64,000 nt of DNA from the NCBI RefSeq assembly GCF_023101765.2, contig NC_064217.1, positions 9,459,788 through 9,523,787 on the forward strand, in the 5' to 3' direction. Position 1 is the first letter of the stretch, and each line of letters opens with the position of its first letter. Shown in pieces: positions 1 through 12,567 of this stretch. Under the pieces are notes generated by a model. It worked only from the letters and a program-made list of their open reading frames with translations, had not been told where the DNA came from and did no database searches. A program made the translations under genes and the position numbers. Source of the DNA: Spodoptera frugiperda (taxonomy: Eukaryota > Arthropoda > Insecta > Lepidoptera > Noctuidae).

Positions 1-919
1 CCAAAAAATGATAATGGTATTTTCTGAGTAAAATTACCATTATTAGCCCGGAGTCAGGAAGTTCGGCGGTGTTTTACCCCCGTGCCTTGGAAAGTAAGTA
101 AAGTTGTTGGTCCTGCGCTTTACCTCTCTCAAGTTATGTTGGTCTGCCGTCCCATCGGGTTTAGAGAATGAGTTCAAAATAATGCATCAGTGTTTGCACA
201 TATACTTGTGCACTATAATATCTCCTGCGTAGTGGGCTAGTCTAGTTAGACAGATTGGCCACCGTGATCGAAATCGATTGCACGATTTATAAAATAGATT
301 CAGGTAAGTATGAAATGGAAAACAGAATTATCAAAATAAGTTGCATTTTTAAAAAAGATTAAATTAAATCAATTATCCAACTGATTATACAAAAACTTGT
401 TTTATATTATTGCTAATCCTAATTACCGCCATTTAAATTCGTTATTTTGTGATAAATTCTAGAAAAACATCTAAATATGCAGACATTACTAGCGTTTTAA
501 TACCTAGCCTAGGTATTAAAAAATCGAAATAAAAACTTCTACCGTAAACGTCAAATAGGAAACCAGACAAATCCGGATAGATCCAGTTTTTGGCATTAGG
601 AAGAAATAAAAAACTCACAGAGAAACATCTAGGCTTTGGACTAACAAAATGGATTCGTCGGTGACGGAACGAGCCACAATTGGAGATAACGACCAACAGA
701 CGGATGAATTCACTTTTATATTCCTGTCTGCATACTGATAGCTACACAAGTCCACACGTTACAAATTACCAACACTTATGAACACTTATCCCATAAAGAT
801 CGCAAAGATCTGTCTCAGTTCCATTCAGACAAAGAGCTGTTATTCTAGCACATTCCGTGAGATTACAACTAGTTTCATGGCAGGTTATTTTTGGTAAATG
901 CTTACTGGTATGAACTGCC

Positions 920-1070
920 TTTTTTTGAGGGGGAAATTCATCCAATGACTTCTTCTGTCTTGGCGAGGCGAGAGGTAGTGTCAGACTCTTAATGACTAAA
1001 AACCACCCCGTTCCTACTCCTGCTTTGAGCGGGAGCTCCGGTAACCTTTTAAGTTGTCCGTAGCTCCGGA
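920..1070 (-). repeat. SINE A copy
   Basis: A dispersed repeat seen about ten times in the window. Read on the minus strand it has a GGCTCGAAAAGC-like pol III B-box region, a GGGGTGGTTTTTAGTC block, a CTCTCGCCTCGCC block and an A-rich 3' tail. The family name is not assigned; it looks like a tRNA-derived SINE of moths. Confidence 0.75.
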
Positions 1071-1863
1071 AACTACCTCATGCCTGGTACTTCAAACGAC
1101 CGAAAAGCTACACAGTGAAACCTTGCTGAGTGAGACATCAAAGGACCTGCAAATTGGTATCACTTATATGGGTATTCCACTAACCCAGTGTCTCAGATAT
1201 CCATATACATATTTGTCTCATTTACAGGCGATCCCATTAATAGAGATGAGATTACCGGTTATTTCAGACAAAGGGGTGCGATACACAATGTGCTATGCGC
1301 ACATTATAAATGAGTTTTAATCGAAAAAATAAATAAAATAAAGATAATCATACAAATGTATCAAAATCGGTCCTATGCCTGTCGTTATTTTCAAATATAA
1401 ATAATATACCAAACTACCAAAAAAATATAATATTATTATTTTATTGGCTCATGTTGCACCTCAAAAAAGATTTCTTAAATAGCACGTAGTTACCTATACG
1501 TTCGCCATCTCCGTCCTAGTATAAAACAAAATTGTAATAAAAAATAAACACCGCGATTAAAACAAAAACTATTACACCTTGTAAATAGAATTTAGATTAA
1601 TTATTATATAATTATCTATTTATATATAGAAACCACACGTGCTAAATAAAACAAGGCACGTGCCATCAAAAAGTATTTAGGAACAAGAAGCCAGTATGTT
1701 AATCAGCTTATAACCAGTACCTCCCGTTTTTTGCGAAAAAAAATGTTGATTTTGACGTAGTTAGTATTCGAATTGACGTAATACAAAAAACATCGAAATT
1801 ATAATTAACATAACATTATTTGACATTTAAGTAAAAATAACACATCCATTTATATAAATAACT

Positions 1864-2003
1864 TAACTTTCGTGAGACATTATTATTATGTTTCACGACC
1901 TACTCAGGTAACTATTTGACGACGTATGACGTAACTCAACTAGTTTCAAGCCACACTTGGGACTCATATTGATGAGTAGCATCGCGCGGCACTCAGACGT
2001 CAC
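1864..2003 (+). repeat. Repeat D copy
   Basis: Starts AACTTTCGTGAGACAT and continues through ACTATTTGACGACG, a CTAGTTTCAAGCCA block and CTCATATTGATGAG. This layout recurs at 8098, 8688, 9138 and 21300. It could be a Helitron-like or fold-back non-autonomous element; the class is not certain. Confidence 0.65.
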
Positions 2004-2925
2004 GTAGCTATACTTATTATGTTTATGAAAAACTTGATTTTGGATTCCTAAAAGACCAATGTTGTCCTTTAAGTAATTGAAACCTTCAGTAACATTTTTA
2101 ATGACTAAAGAAGCAGTTAAAATACCTAAAATATTTTTTAAAGACAATCATTTTTAAAATAGGTACATATAAACAAGATACATACGAAGTTAGAACATTC
2201 ATACTAAGTATAACAAAATAAAGCAAATTTATTTTAATTTTTAAATAAAGACATTTTAATTATCATTGTCTACCAACATTAAAATATGTAGGCAATTAAA
2301 AAACATGTGTAGGTAATATAACAAAGCATCGCATAATAGCCATTAAAACAACACCAACATGATACAAAGTCTACATAATTGAGATAAAATCTTTCATGCA
2401 CATGATAAAGAGATTTATTCACTGTCAAATCTCAAACTCTCAACGAAAAGTTTTCCGTGAATTCTTCTCCTTTCTAGCCGCGCACGCGCACATTACACGA
2501 TATACGATTAATAATAAACGGGTAATTACACGCGAAACTGAATTTCATGTTAATAAATCACAAAGAGTATTATTTCGTGAGGGAAATTTGTTATGCTAAA
2601 TGGATGTTGGAGAAATTATACTACAATTGACTGGTTAGACATCTAGAAATCTTAATAGAGATATCTGGTAGATGATTTCCATATTTGTTTGAGTCTTCGG
2701 TTTACTCTATCGTATCAGCCTTATTGATACTACCAAAATCAACCGCAAATTTATCAGCCGAATTGAGCCACCAAAATCATGAAAAACAGATACAATTAAA
2801 ATTGCAATTAAAACTAAGAACATTGCCATCTGATAACGGCATAGTGGAATGTATAATTGTAGCGAAAATATTAGAAGATGGAGTCAATTTTAAACTGCAA
2901 TTTCCAAGCTTATCCTGTTAAGGTT

Positions 2926-3070
2926 GGAGCTGCGGACTGCCTGGCGGTTTACCACCAGGGCTCCGACTCGAAAAGCAGGAGTAGAAACAGGGTGGTTTTT
3001 AGTCAGTACACTCCCTCTCGCCTCGCCCAAGACGAGCGAAGTCATTGGATGATTTTCCTCGCTCATAAAA
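2926..3070 (+). repeat. SINE A copy
   Basis: A nearly full-length copy on the plus strand: it begins GGAGCTGCGGACTGCC, has the GGTGGTTTTTAGTCAGTA block and CTCTCGCCTCGCCC, and ends in an A-rich tail. The short open frames over it are chance. Confidence 0.8.
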
Positions 3071-4814
3071 CAAATTTCTGAAGCCTTATGAAAAGGAGGC
3101 GTATAATCCAGTAAGGCACGGCCACGGGCTGTTGACAATGAATAGGAAAATAAGGATCCTCGTGCAAAACTATTGTCAAAAGCCACAAAAAATAGAATTT
3201 AGGTCCTACTTCCTACAAAATTTTTGGCAAAAAAAGGGAAAATGGAACCGTGTCAGTCTAACAAATTCATTGTTATATTGTTTGATATATTGTTCCGAAA
3301 GTGATAGAAACATTTGTATGTGTATGTGAACAAAGGTCTAGCCTTGACATTTGTGTGTGACTAACAAAACAATGCGGTGTTTGTGAAGTGTGCAAATGTG
3401 CACTGCTTCTGAATTCCCACCCTGATTTAAGGTTGATGCACTGAGAGCAATAGTGATAGCTGTTGAGGCTGTAATCTCTAATTTGACAGCTGTAACTAAG
3501 TTAGTAGAACAAGAGGCGAGGGAGTAATATAAGCTATTTTTTTTTTACTAAAACTATTCGGGCTAAGTCGCATTTAACATCCAGTTATGACCTTATAAAG
3601 TTATGATGCTAAGCTGCGCTTCAAACAGATTGGTAAAAATGAAGACTAGATTTGTTCCTAAGTCAAATTAAAAAATCCTATCTGGAAGTTGGAAAATCCA
3701 CCTTTGTTTACAAATATTGTTTAACAGAAGGGAAACGTGTAATTGCCGGTTATCTAACACGATACTAAAACTATAGATGGTAGTTATACCCACCTACATC
3801 TATCAATTTGTGTATTATAATTGTTGTAATGGGTCGCTCGCCAACGTCATTCAGTATGATTTCTATGACATTCACCTTAAAGGTTAAGAATTTAATTTAT
3901 CTACAATGCATTCAATTTTAATTAAAATTGCTTAAAACCAAAACTGGTTAGACAACTTCCAATTGTCTTGATTAGTAAGGGTTTCCCCAAACAAATGGTA
4001 TGATATATGATGACGTCATAACGTCATTAAATTATTGGCAAGACATAATGACCTATTGTCTACTACCGGGTAAAAATTGGCAATTTATTAAAAAAAAATT
4101 AAGTCGGAAGACAAGACGGTCTTGCGTTCCGTGCGAAGTCACGCAATTTCGAACGAGCCACCATCGAGCTACATAATCGATACGGTCGCTTCCGTACGCG
4201 TGTGTTATCTGTAATAATTTAATTATCATTTGAAAGTTGGCAGCGCGCGCATTGACGTTTTTGCTGGACGCGGACAATATGGCGCCTTTTTATTCGCGCC
4301 AACTTTTGTTCTTGTCAAAGTTTTTTTTGTGGTTCAGAAAAAAATATGAGCTATTATAATTATATTGTGGTTGATATTCGTTTGTTTCGTTTTTAATAGC
4401 CAGAAGAAATATGTTTGATAAATAGATTTGTCAATTCCTTTCAATCACAATACGGTACTTGAATGCTATAGGAAGTATACCTATGCCTAATTTTAAATAC
4501 CTAGTTGCCAAATTACAAAATTGCAACGAATGCCGTGACGCGATGTTAGAGGACGCGATTGTCAATTGACCGTTAAAATTAAATCACAAAAGATATTAAA
4601 TGTTATTATAAAAATGCAGTCATGCAAGACTCCTGCCATTGCCCGTATTTTTATGAAATAATAAAAATGTGGAATTAGTAGGTATCTGTACTATAATAAC
4701 TCAGTTGGGTAATAAATACATTTTTCCTTAAACTAAATTGGTTTCACCTACGAAAGTATCCATTTATAAAATCAAGAATTAGAGCGTTAAATTGGACTTC
4801 TTTATGTGAAAACG

Positions 4815-4915
4815 AGCACATAGATTATCTGATCCCCTGATGGTAGGCGAACAGCGCCACCTATAGACTCCCGCAAAACTAGAGAAGTCACAAGTACGTT
4901 ACACAATCTCCCTCT
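4815..4915 (-). repeat. SINE B-related fragment
   Basis: Minus-strand match to the SINE B 3' region (CTGATGGTAGGCGAACAGCG on the plus strand) followed by diverged sequence. Confidence 0.55.
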
Positions 4916-5869
4916 TACGTAGAGGAGTCATATTATAGTCCAGTAATAAGCCGCAGCTATTGATAATGATGTTGAATCTCCTAACCGACTAAAACCAAAG
5001 ATCTACTCTTAATTAGACATACTATATGTATTTAAAAGACCAAATAATGACATTACGGGAGCTATAAAATATGTTTTTTTTATGGGACAAGCCCACCACA
5101 ACCTCCCATACCGCTCCAACTCCTGTAAGCCAGGATCTACAGTAGATACAACCATGAAAACACCGGAACACTGAAGTGCGGCGCGTCTCAGGGAAATGAA
5201 TGACTGTCTTGGATCCCGCAACGAAACAAATCAGAAGATGTTATTAGAGGAGAAGAAAAAGAAAATGATAGTTTCAACTTCCCTCGGTGAATTTAATGCA
5301 GGAGACAGAATGACTTAAGCCTTAAGGCTCAAAAGAGAATGCACAACTGGGAGAAGCCCAGTTCTATATAGGTACATACATTTAGGTACCAAAATTACTT
5401 AGATATATAGAAATTGCGTTAAACACACAACCACCCACTCGCTCTTCACTGGTCGATGCTGATAACACTATCATTGAACAAACCATGGTGGTATATTTTT
5501 ATCAAAAACAGCGGTTATAACATCGTGTGCAAATTGTGCAGTGGGAATCTAAAAATATAGGTAGGTATAATTTGTTAGTCTTGTGTTGCGAGGGCAAATT
5601 ATTTAGGTATTCAGATTGAGCTGTCAGTAATCTGAATATTAGGTTGGAATGAAACTTGTGGAACTGGATTCGAACTGGTCGATCCACGGCAAACGATTGT
5701 TAAATAAAAATCTAGACAGATTATTGTTTATTTATTGCTTTACCTGTACCTAAATATGACTCTGTGTCAGTGTCTTGACTTAGCATTTGGGAGTAAGCTA
5801 AATGCTAGACAACTCAAAAAAACTAATTAGGAGAAAATTTAATTACTCGTTCATTGCGTAGGCAAAATT

Positions 5870-6047
5870 ACCCCTTCCCCAATCTTCCCAATCCCCGATT
5901 TCTCAACAATCCTTAAATTTCAAACCCGTAAAAGGCTGGCAACGCACTTGTAACCCCTCTGATGTTTCGGGTGTCAATGGGCGGCGGCGATTGCTTACCA
6001 TCAGGTGATCCATCTGCTTGTTTACCGGCTTAATTATTATAAAAAAA
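5870..6047 (+). repeat. SINE B, 5'-truncated copy
   Basis: The 3' half of SINE B: CCCGTAAAAGGCTGGCAACG, then GATTGCTTACCATCAGGTGA, then an A run. Confidence 0.8.
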
Positions 6048-6745
6048 TCGCATCTAAGAGTACCCTTCGTATAATGTTATACAATTAAAAAACGGACGAA
6101 CTTTAATAAAAGGATTAATAAACAAAAATGATTGGATCAGAGCACCATTTACCTGCATAGTTTAAATCCACCAACGAAACGCAAAGAATTTTGAAACAGC
6201 TGACGATACATAATTGCGAAGAAAAACTTAAACTCATGGTACTTATTATGGAAACTATAGATGTTAAATGGGTGACATTAAGTTGAGGCTCGGTAAGCAA
6301 GTAAAGAATATCTATGAATAATTATTACGATCGCGTTTGCCTCGGCCCCGTTAAAACAATAGTTTACTTTTACGAGCAGAGCAGAACTGTGGAATATATT
6401 ACACTGACATTACTTTAATGGTGTGCAAAAAAATGTCGACGTCGTAGATGGACAAAAGAACTGCTATAAAAAAATATTGTAGAAGATTAGTGTTCAAATC
6501 TTGATGATCAGCAGTCGATGGTCGGTGCTAATGGTAAGTAACTAAATATATGCTATTTAAGTAGATGATAGAAAATATTAAAAATATATGAACTAGAGAT
6601 AAAGTAAAAATAAATAAACGACCACTAGAAGTTACGTTAAAATGTACTAAAATAAATTTCTGTGATATTGTACGAAAATTAGATGAGATAGCTGTCAGAC
6701 GTCATCATCAAATTTAAAAAAGAATTCCTTTACGACTCTAACTCA

Positions 6746-6904
6746 GTACCCCTAGTATGAATTTGCTTTCCGTTTTAAAGTAACCGAAACGATAGCGCGG
6801 TCGGCGCTCTGATTGGTTAGTATGTCGGACACAGCCAATCAGAGCGCTGAACGCTCACTCGTTTCGATTATTTTAAACATAAAGCAAACTCATACTAAGG
6901 ACAC
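6746..6904. mobile_element. MITE C copy (CCAAT palindrome)
   Basis: A palindromic element with ends GTACCCCTAGTATGA and the inverse TCATACTAAGGAC. Inside is an inverted pair GCGCTCTGATTGG / CCAATCAGAGCGC. There is no coding capacity. Three related copies are in the window. Confidence 0.75.
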
Positions 6905-7904
6905 AGAATGCTGCAAGGCAACATTATTTCTAAATCATCAGTGAGACGGTTACAATAATATTCAAACACGTAGATTTTTTGTTTAATATTAAATATGGCA
7001 TCTATCTAATAACCGGCTTTGGCATATTGTTATTTTTTTATGTTTGGCAACTTGTATAATTTTGAGGAAAACTTGTATTAAAATTGGCATAGTTGTCTTG
7101 TGCCGTTGTTTCGATAAGTGCGTTTTTTTAAATATACTTTTTGTTGTTTACTAATAGTTATAAATGCACTTTTAAATTTCAATTTAGTGGTAACTAACTG
7201 GCACAAAAATTAAAAAAAAACACGGTCGTCTGTGACATTTCTTTTTTTTCTTAATGTTGTCAACTTGTCAATCAATAGAATTCAATCATTCCCATTCATT
7301 CAAACATTCAATCGGTTCTTTATTCAAAAAGGAAATGCATAGTGTTGAGAGAAATTGGCAAAAAGTCGTTTTCACATTTAAGTGATCCGTCACTTTCGTA
7401 GAAAAACCTCGTTCATGATCATGTTTCGCAATAAACATCAAATTGACTCGAGTCACGAAAACAACATAAGATGCAGGTATAATAAAAATCGTGATCTCTT
7501 TACTTCCTCGATTCTCCGACGGGTTCTGCTCATATTTTACTACATACATATTTATAAATAATACTAGAAGAGGAATAAAAATGTCTATCTCATCAACGAT
7601 TATATTCGAAATGTCAGCGTAAATGATTAGGCAACACTAAATATAACCTGTTTGATACAAAAGAATACGTAAATGCACAAGAAATTGATTTTGTAACATC
7701 ACAACTTTTGTCTCCGAATATGAAGATAGAAGCAGACATGTATCGTACACTGACTTCTTGATAGTTATAGCACAGATTACTAGTGATAGCCTATAAGATG
7801 CAATAGTGCAATAATATGTAAAGGGATGCATTAATCAATATTCTCACATCATCCTTTATTTGATTATCTGACTTTAAGAGACAACTTTAGAATTTCTTCT
7901 CAGA

Positions 7905-8010
7905 GTAGTCGGATAGGAAATGCCGGCCTCATCTAGTTATTTCAAAGATTGACGTGTAAAATTTTATCTTATAACCAACTTGCAAAAATAAATATCATTT
8001 ATCATTTAAA
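7905..8010 (+). repeat. Two-copy dispersed repeat G, copy 1
   Basis: Shares CTCATCTAGTTATTTCAAAG, ATTGACGTGTAAAA and TAACCAACTTGCAAAAA, and an ending in TCATTTATCAT, with 16655-16765. It looks like the 3' part of another short retroelement. Confidence 0.55.
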
Positions 8011-8097
8011 ACACCTAACCACCCACGATACAAGAGAAAATCCTAGTGTGGAGCTACATTACAATAAAAAACTATAACTCCTACTATAATTTTATTG

Positions 8098-8190
8098 TTA
8101 CTTTCGTGAGACATACTAAATTAATTATTATGTTATCGGCTTACTCACGTAACTGTTTGACGAAGAACTCTTCGTCAAACAGTTACCTCC
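8098..8190 (+). repeat. Repeat D copy, truncated at a palindrome
   Basis: The terminal part of repeat D (CTTTCGTGAGACATAC to CGTAACTGTTTGACGA). The element stops there and runs back into its own inverse at 8149-8186. Confidence 0.7.
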
Positions 8191-8251
8191 TACTTATTAT
8201 TATAATTAACTCCTACTTTAACTAGAAATATAACTGTAGTGGATACTCCTT

Positions 8252-8296
8252 CAGTGACGTGGGTGTCAATGGGTAGCGTTTATTGCTTACCATGTG
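8252..8296 (+). repeat. SINE B fragment
   Basis: A short piece with GGGTGTCAATGGGTAGC and ATTGCTTACCAT, as in other SINE B copies. Confidence 0.55.
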
Positions 8297-8687
8297 TTGA
8301 GACTATCGTCTGTCGTCTACGAATTCGGGTCTGGGTGTCATGTGTATGTCAAATTGTAAGTTTGTAAACACACTTGTGGGACAATGTTTTTAAAAAACCC
8401 CATCCCAAGCCCACGTAACAGCTGACACATAAGTTATTGTTAACGTGTGTAAGCCTTCGCTATTGTCGGTACCTGTCTTTGCTTTGGTTTTACATCCTGA
8501 ATAAACATTCCATTGATATCTGCGTCTCTCTTTACAGCAATATTAATCACATTCATTCTTGGTGGAAGGTATGTCTGTATTTATATTCGGTAATGTTCAT
8601 TGATCAAGTTTTTAACTAACGAGAATTTAAAGGTATTTGTTGGTTCTAAATTCGTCTTTCTGCAATTTTGTTTAGTTAATTATTATA

Positions 8688-8868
8688 CACGACGCGGCGA
8701 TTGTCTACTGCGCTAGCGCTGCTACAGTCGCCGTGTCGTGTGTCGCGGAATGCTGCTCATGAATATGAGCCTCTAGCACAGCTTGAAACTAGTCGAGTTC
8801 CTCGTCAAACAGTTACATGAGTAAGCCGATAACGTAATAATTAATTTAGTAAGTCTCACGAAAGTTAT
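8688..8868 (-). repeat. Repeat D copy with terminal hairpin
   Basis: The full layout, inverted relative to the copy at 8098: an imperfect inverted repeat (ACGACGCGGCGATTGT / ACAGTCGCCGTGTCGT), then GCTCATGAATATGAGC, then CTCGTCAAACAGTTAC, ending CTCACGAAAGTT. Confidence 0.7.
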
Positions 8869-9137
8869 AAGTAAATTTTGTTCAGGTGGAAAACAGTGTG
8901 TAAAACACCGTTTTCTATGTCGGTATCATCTCTGTTGAACAACTTTTCCGCTTCGCCAATGACAAAGACGAGTTTAAAAACATTAAGCCAACTTTAAGGG
9001 CTGATGAAGGTGACATTTTTTGAGGTACCTACTTAATAAATATTAACAAGTATTATCCACTCCAAGCACCCGAGTTTACAAAACAAATACGTCTATAGGT
9101 GGAATTTCTATTTCTTGTATGTAAAAAAAATATTTTG

Positions 9138-9281
9138 TACAATCGCCGCATCGTGTGTCGCGGAATGCTGCTCATGAATATGAGCCTCTAGCATGGCTTG
9201 AAACTAGCCGAGTTCCTCGTCAAATAATTACGTGAGTAAGCCGATAACATAATAATTAATTTAGTATGTTTTACGAAAGTT
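9138..9281 (-). repeat. Repeat D copy
   Basis: Same order as the copy at 8688 but lacking the first hairpin arm: CGCCGCATCGTGTGTCGCGG, GCTCATGAATATGAGC, CTCGTCAAATAATTACG, ending TTACGAAAGTT. Confidence 0.7.
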
Positions 9282-10226
9282 ACAACCTAATTGCGTTAAA
9301 AATCTCTTAAGTATTTGATATAAATTTTTAAACTGACATGGTCACTAACAATATTAAAAAATTTAAACGGGATATTTACCATGTTTATTAATTTCTGTGA
9401 GTTTCCGATATTTCGGCACTGTTGCAAGCGCCATGATCACGGATGAACTGATGAACGCGTATCCGTATTATCCCGTTTTAAGTTCTAATGATAAGTACCT
9501 ATTTAATGTCTATTAAAAACAAATATACACTACTACTACTGTACTACAAAACAGCTAACAAGCCCAAAAACCTATACAAAAATCTCTCCACGCACATTCA
9601 TCAACACATAATCAAAACGGTGGTACCAAAAACCCTAAAACTATGTCACAGGGTTAATAAATCTTGATCACCGCTGACAATCAGCCTCTATGGTCTCAAT
9701 AATAAGACACAGTTGTTCGCGCCACGGGATGACATTGCGGGTCAATGAACCCTTGTTTGTCGTTGGATTGTGATCTGCACCGTTTTTGTTCAGCAGCCGT
9801 GACGTTCAAAGCTACTCGTACGTGATTTGCTTGTTCTAATGTTTTCTATTTTTGCAAACCTTTTTTTGCTTGTAATACTACTGGTATGTATGTATGTAGA
9901 TTGCTTGTGTTTTTAGTACCTAGATACTTAGATAACGCCATGTGTTAATTGTAATTCCCTAAAGAGAGATACACTTTATGTGTATTGCCCACCCAATTTT
10001 TTACGGGTTCAATTATGGGTCCAATGTAAAAGAGTAACCTTTTTTAGTCAGTGGGTATTCTTAGGGGTGGATATACTTGATGCCTGTCATTTATTTTGGA
10101 AAATATCAGTTGCTTTAGTGTTTAAATGTAAAGAGAGAAACTGCTGCATGCTGTATGAAGATGTACCGCCACAAAATAGCTGCTCGAGGAAGATGCACAG
10201 CTCGAGAATGCGATGTATCGATAGTA

Positions 10227-10323
10227 GGGAAACCATCCATAGCACATATCCATAGCACACATCCATAGCACACATCCATAGCACTCTTCAGTAGCACTCA
10301 TCCATAGCCCACATCCATAACAT
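10227..10323. repeat. Minisatellite, unit about ATCCATAGCACAC
   Basis: Six to seven imperfect tandem units of about 13 bp. The Cys/Tyr-rich open frames on the minus strand here are produced by this repeat and are not genes. Confidence 0.7.
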
Positions 10324-10990
10324 GCATCTTTCCATACAAAAAATAGGGCCCACTCGTTATAAACAAATAACAAACTCCATACTTTTCCCCAGAATAGTAG
10401 TGCTTTACAAGATTATGTTCTTCCCTTATTTTTTGTAAATTTGCCTTAAAAGTGTAATTCATGATTAAATAAACAAAATAAACCAAAGTTTCTATTGTTT
10501 CTGTTTTACAGTATTCCTGAAAGCCCATTTGAAACTTGTACATTCATAAAAACTGAATTTTTCGGTTCAATTTTAAGTTAGAGCAAAAAAACATGGTGGG
10601 CCCTATTTAGTTTTGAGTAGTTTATATCTTACTTAAAACCGTTTCCACCAGTGCTAAGCTAAGTGTACCAATGAATATGATTGGTGGACGCCAAACGCCA
10701 TAGCGCATCTCTGGTGGAATAGCATCCCAATTCTTAAATTATTTTAAACAAAAGACAAATGAACTTGTAGAAGTTTAACGCGCACGGCAAACTATGTAGT
10801 TCCGCGCGCACTATAATTGTCTTATGTATCATAGTCATATGCATTAGCTTTCACACGTACCAGTACATTCTAATTTACAAAAGTACCTAGTAATTCACCA
10901 CTATAATCATCACCCGGTACAACTACCCGACAACCAAAAAATAGGCAGAGGATCTCTCCTCTATTTCATTCCCTATCTAAAAATAAGCTG

Positions 10991-11141
10991 ACTTCGGACT
11001 GCCTAGCGGGTTACCGGGGCTCAGGCTCGAAGAGCAGGATCAGGAACGGGGTGGTTTTTATTCAGTAAGAGTCTGACACTCCCTCTCGTCTCGCCCAAGG
11101 CAGGAGAAATAATTGGATGATTATACCCCATAAAAAAAAAG
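10991..11141 (+). repeat. SINE A copy
   Basis: A nearly complete plus-strand copy ending in a run of A; it shows the shared GGGGTGGTTTTTATTCAG and CTCTCGTCTCGCCC blocks. Confidence 0.8.
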
Positions 11142-12346
11142 AAAGATATACAGACACACTGTATTTGACCGAATAAACAACAAATAAAAAAATCGAATTA
11201 CCTTCCTACAGAGCGCGTGCAATATCGCCTCGGCCCCCATTCTTCCAAACGAATAGATACTTCACACCAACCATTATTTAGGCTTACTTTTACTTTTTTT
11301 ACAAGTTCTCTGTAGGTCATTGTTTTGAATATTTTCGTAAACTTTTAGTTATATTATAAAGTATTCATATTCATTTATTTGCTTTCCACAATGTATGTAC
11401 ATAGATGTTCTTACAGGTAAAGTAACAATTATGGACCCAGTTTGGGCACAGCAATTTAAAGTGTATTGAAACTCAGGCTTAAGATATTTCGTGTTATTCT
11501 CATTATGAGTCCATCAAATCAGGTACCGAATGAAATCCTGACTTTTTGCTCAAGATGTCGAATTTACATATCTAAGGCACTAATTATGCATTGGTAAACA
11601 ACTCTTATGTGCAGGTACTAAAGATATGCGATTCGTCACTGAAATACTATTTAATTAAGGTTCATTATTGAATGAATATTCATAGTAAACATGGTTCCTT
11701 TTAAGCAAATTGTCGCTAGAAAAAGTTGTTGCGTTTCAAGCACTTCCCTCACTTGTTATACATTTCCCACAGTTTAATATTTCCGTGAATGCGTTGATTC
11801 TATTTGATTCCTTATGTTTTACGCACACATGATTTATTCTAACCAGAAGTAAAGGAAAAGCGATAAAAACTATATATGACTTGTAAATCTTTACAGCTAT
11901 AGACAGTTATTTAAAAATAGTTTGGTTAAATCAAGGAATTTTCTGTAAAACTTTGATCTTTAACTACCATTAATTTATTAACTGTCAATTTGAAAATAAG
12001 AACACTCATTTAAAATCTGAATTATTCTACTTTTTACATATTCGATGAAAACTTGGATCTGAATTTGGAACGCGGTTCATATTCTGAATCAAAAAGTCGG
12101 TATACGCAAAATGTTTAGAAATAAAACTAAATATTGGATTTTTCTTAAAAAATATGGGTTTAAATAATATTGTATTGAATTTGCCAAATAACAACGGTAC
12201 CTACCGGTATCTTGGTAAACTAAAATAGTGTACCATTGTAAGTAAATATTGAGACACAAAAACAATGGCCTATCACGAAAACTGGTACACAAACGGGATA
12301 AAATCACAATAAAGACCAATATCCGATAAGGGGTCAAGAGGCTTAC

Positions 12347-12567
12347 CTGCAATTTAACTTCGCTTATACCGTTAACACAGTTCACTCACACTTTAAAAAC
12401 ACTTAAAAAAAACAATTAGACGAAGCGAGATCACGACCGCCGACCACCGGTTGCGCTAACCGACTACAAGTAGGTACAACACATTCGCGGTACGAGTCGT
12501 TCAGATAAGTGAATCTAGATAGTGCAGTAAGGTAAAGCGGGTAAAGTCGGGCGAACACGAGTTCACT
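12347..12567 (-). other. Candidate non-coding first exon of an unidentified minus-strand transcript
   Basis: On the minus strand a TATA-like TATTTATA (12583-12590) precedes a TCAGTG initiator match (12564-12569, A at 12567). This is followed by about 220 nt of mixed-composition sequence ending in a strong CAG/GTAAGC donor at 12347. There is no ATG in a long frame, so it would be a 5' UTR exon or part of a non-coding RNA. The TATA spacing (about 23 nt) is shorter than usual. No downstream exon on the minus strand was recognised between 1 and 12346. Confidence 0.35.

Larger units (their letters stand above)
1..12346. other. Gene-free, repeat-rich stretch (left end)
   Basis: No coding exon recognised on either strand; open frames are short and show no known motif. 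The content is AT-rich unique sequence interrupted by SINE A copies (about 920 and 2926), SINE B pieces (4815, 5870, 8252), a palindromic MITE (6746), repeat D copies (1864, 8098, 8688, 9138) and a short minisatellite (10227). Confidence 0.6.

Noticed and set aside
5640..5690. Possible tRNA B-box (GGATTCGAACTGG)
   Set aside because: No matching A-box at the right distance and no cloverleaf could be drawn.
10087..10373. Overlapping Cys/Tyr/Met-rich minus frames
   Set aside because: They are produced by the ATCCATAGCACAC minisatellite read in several frames.
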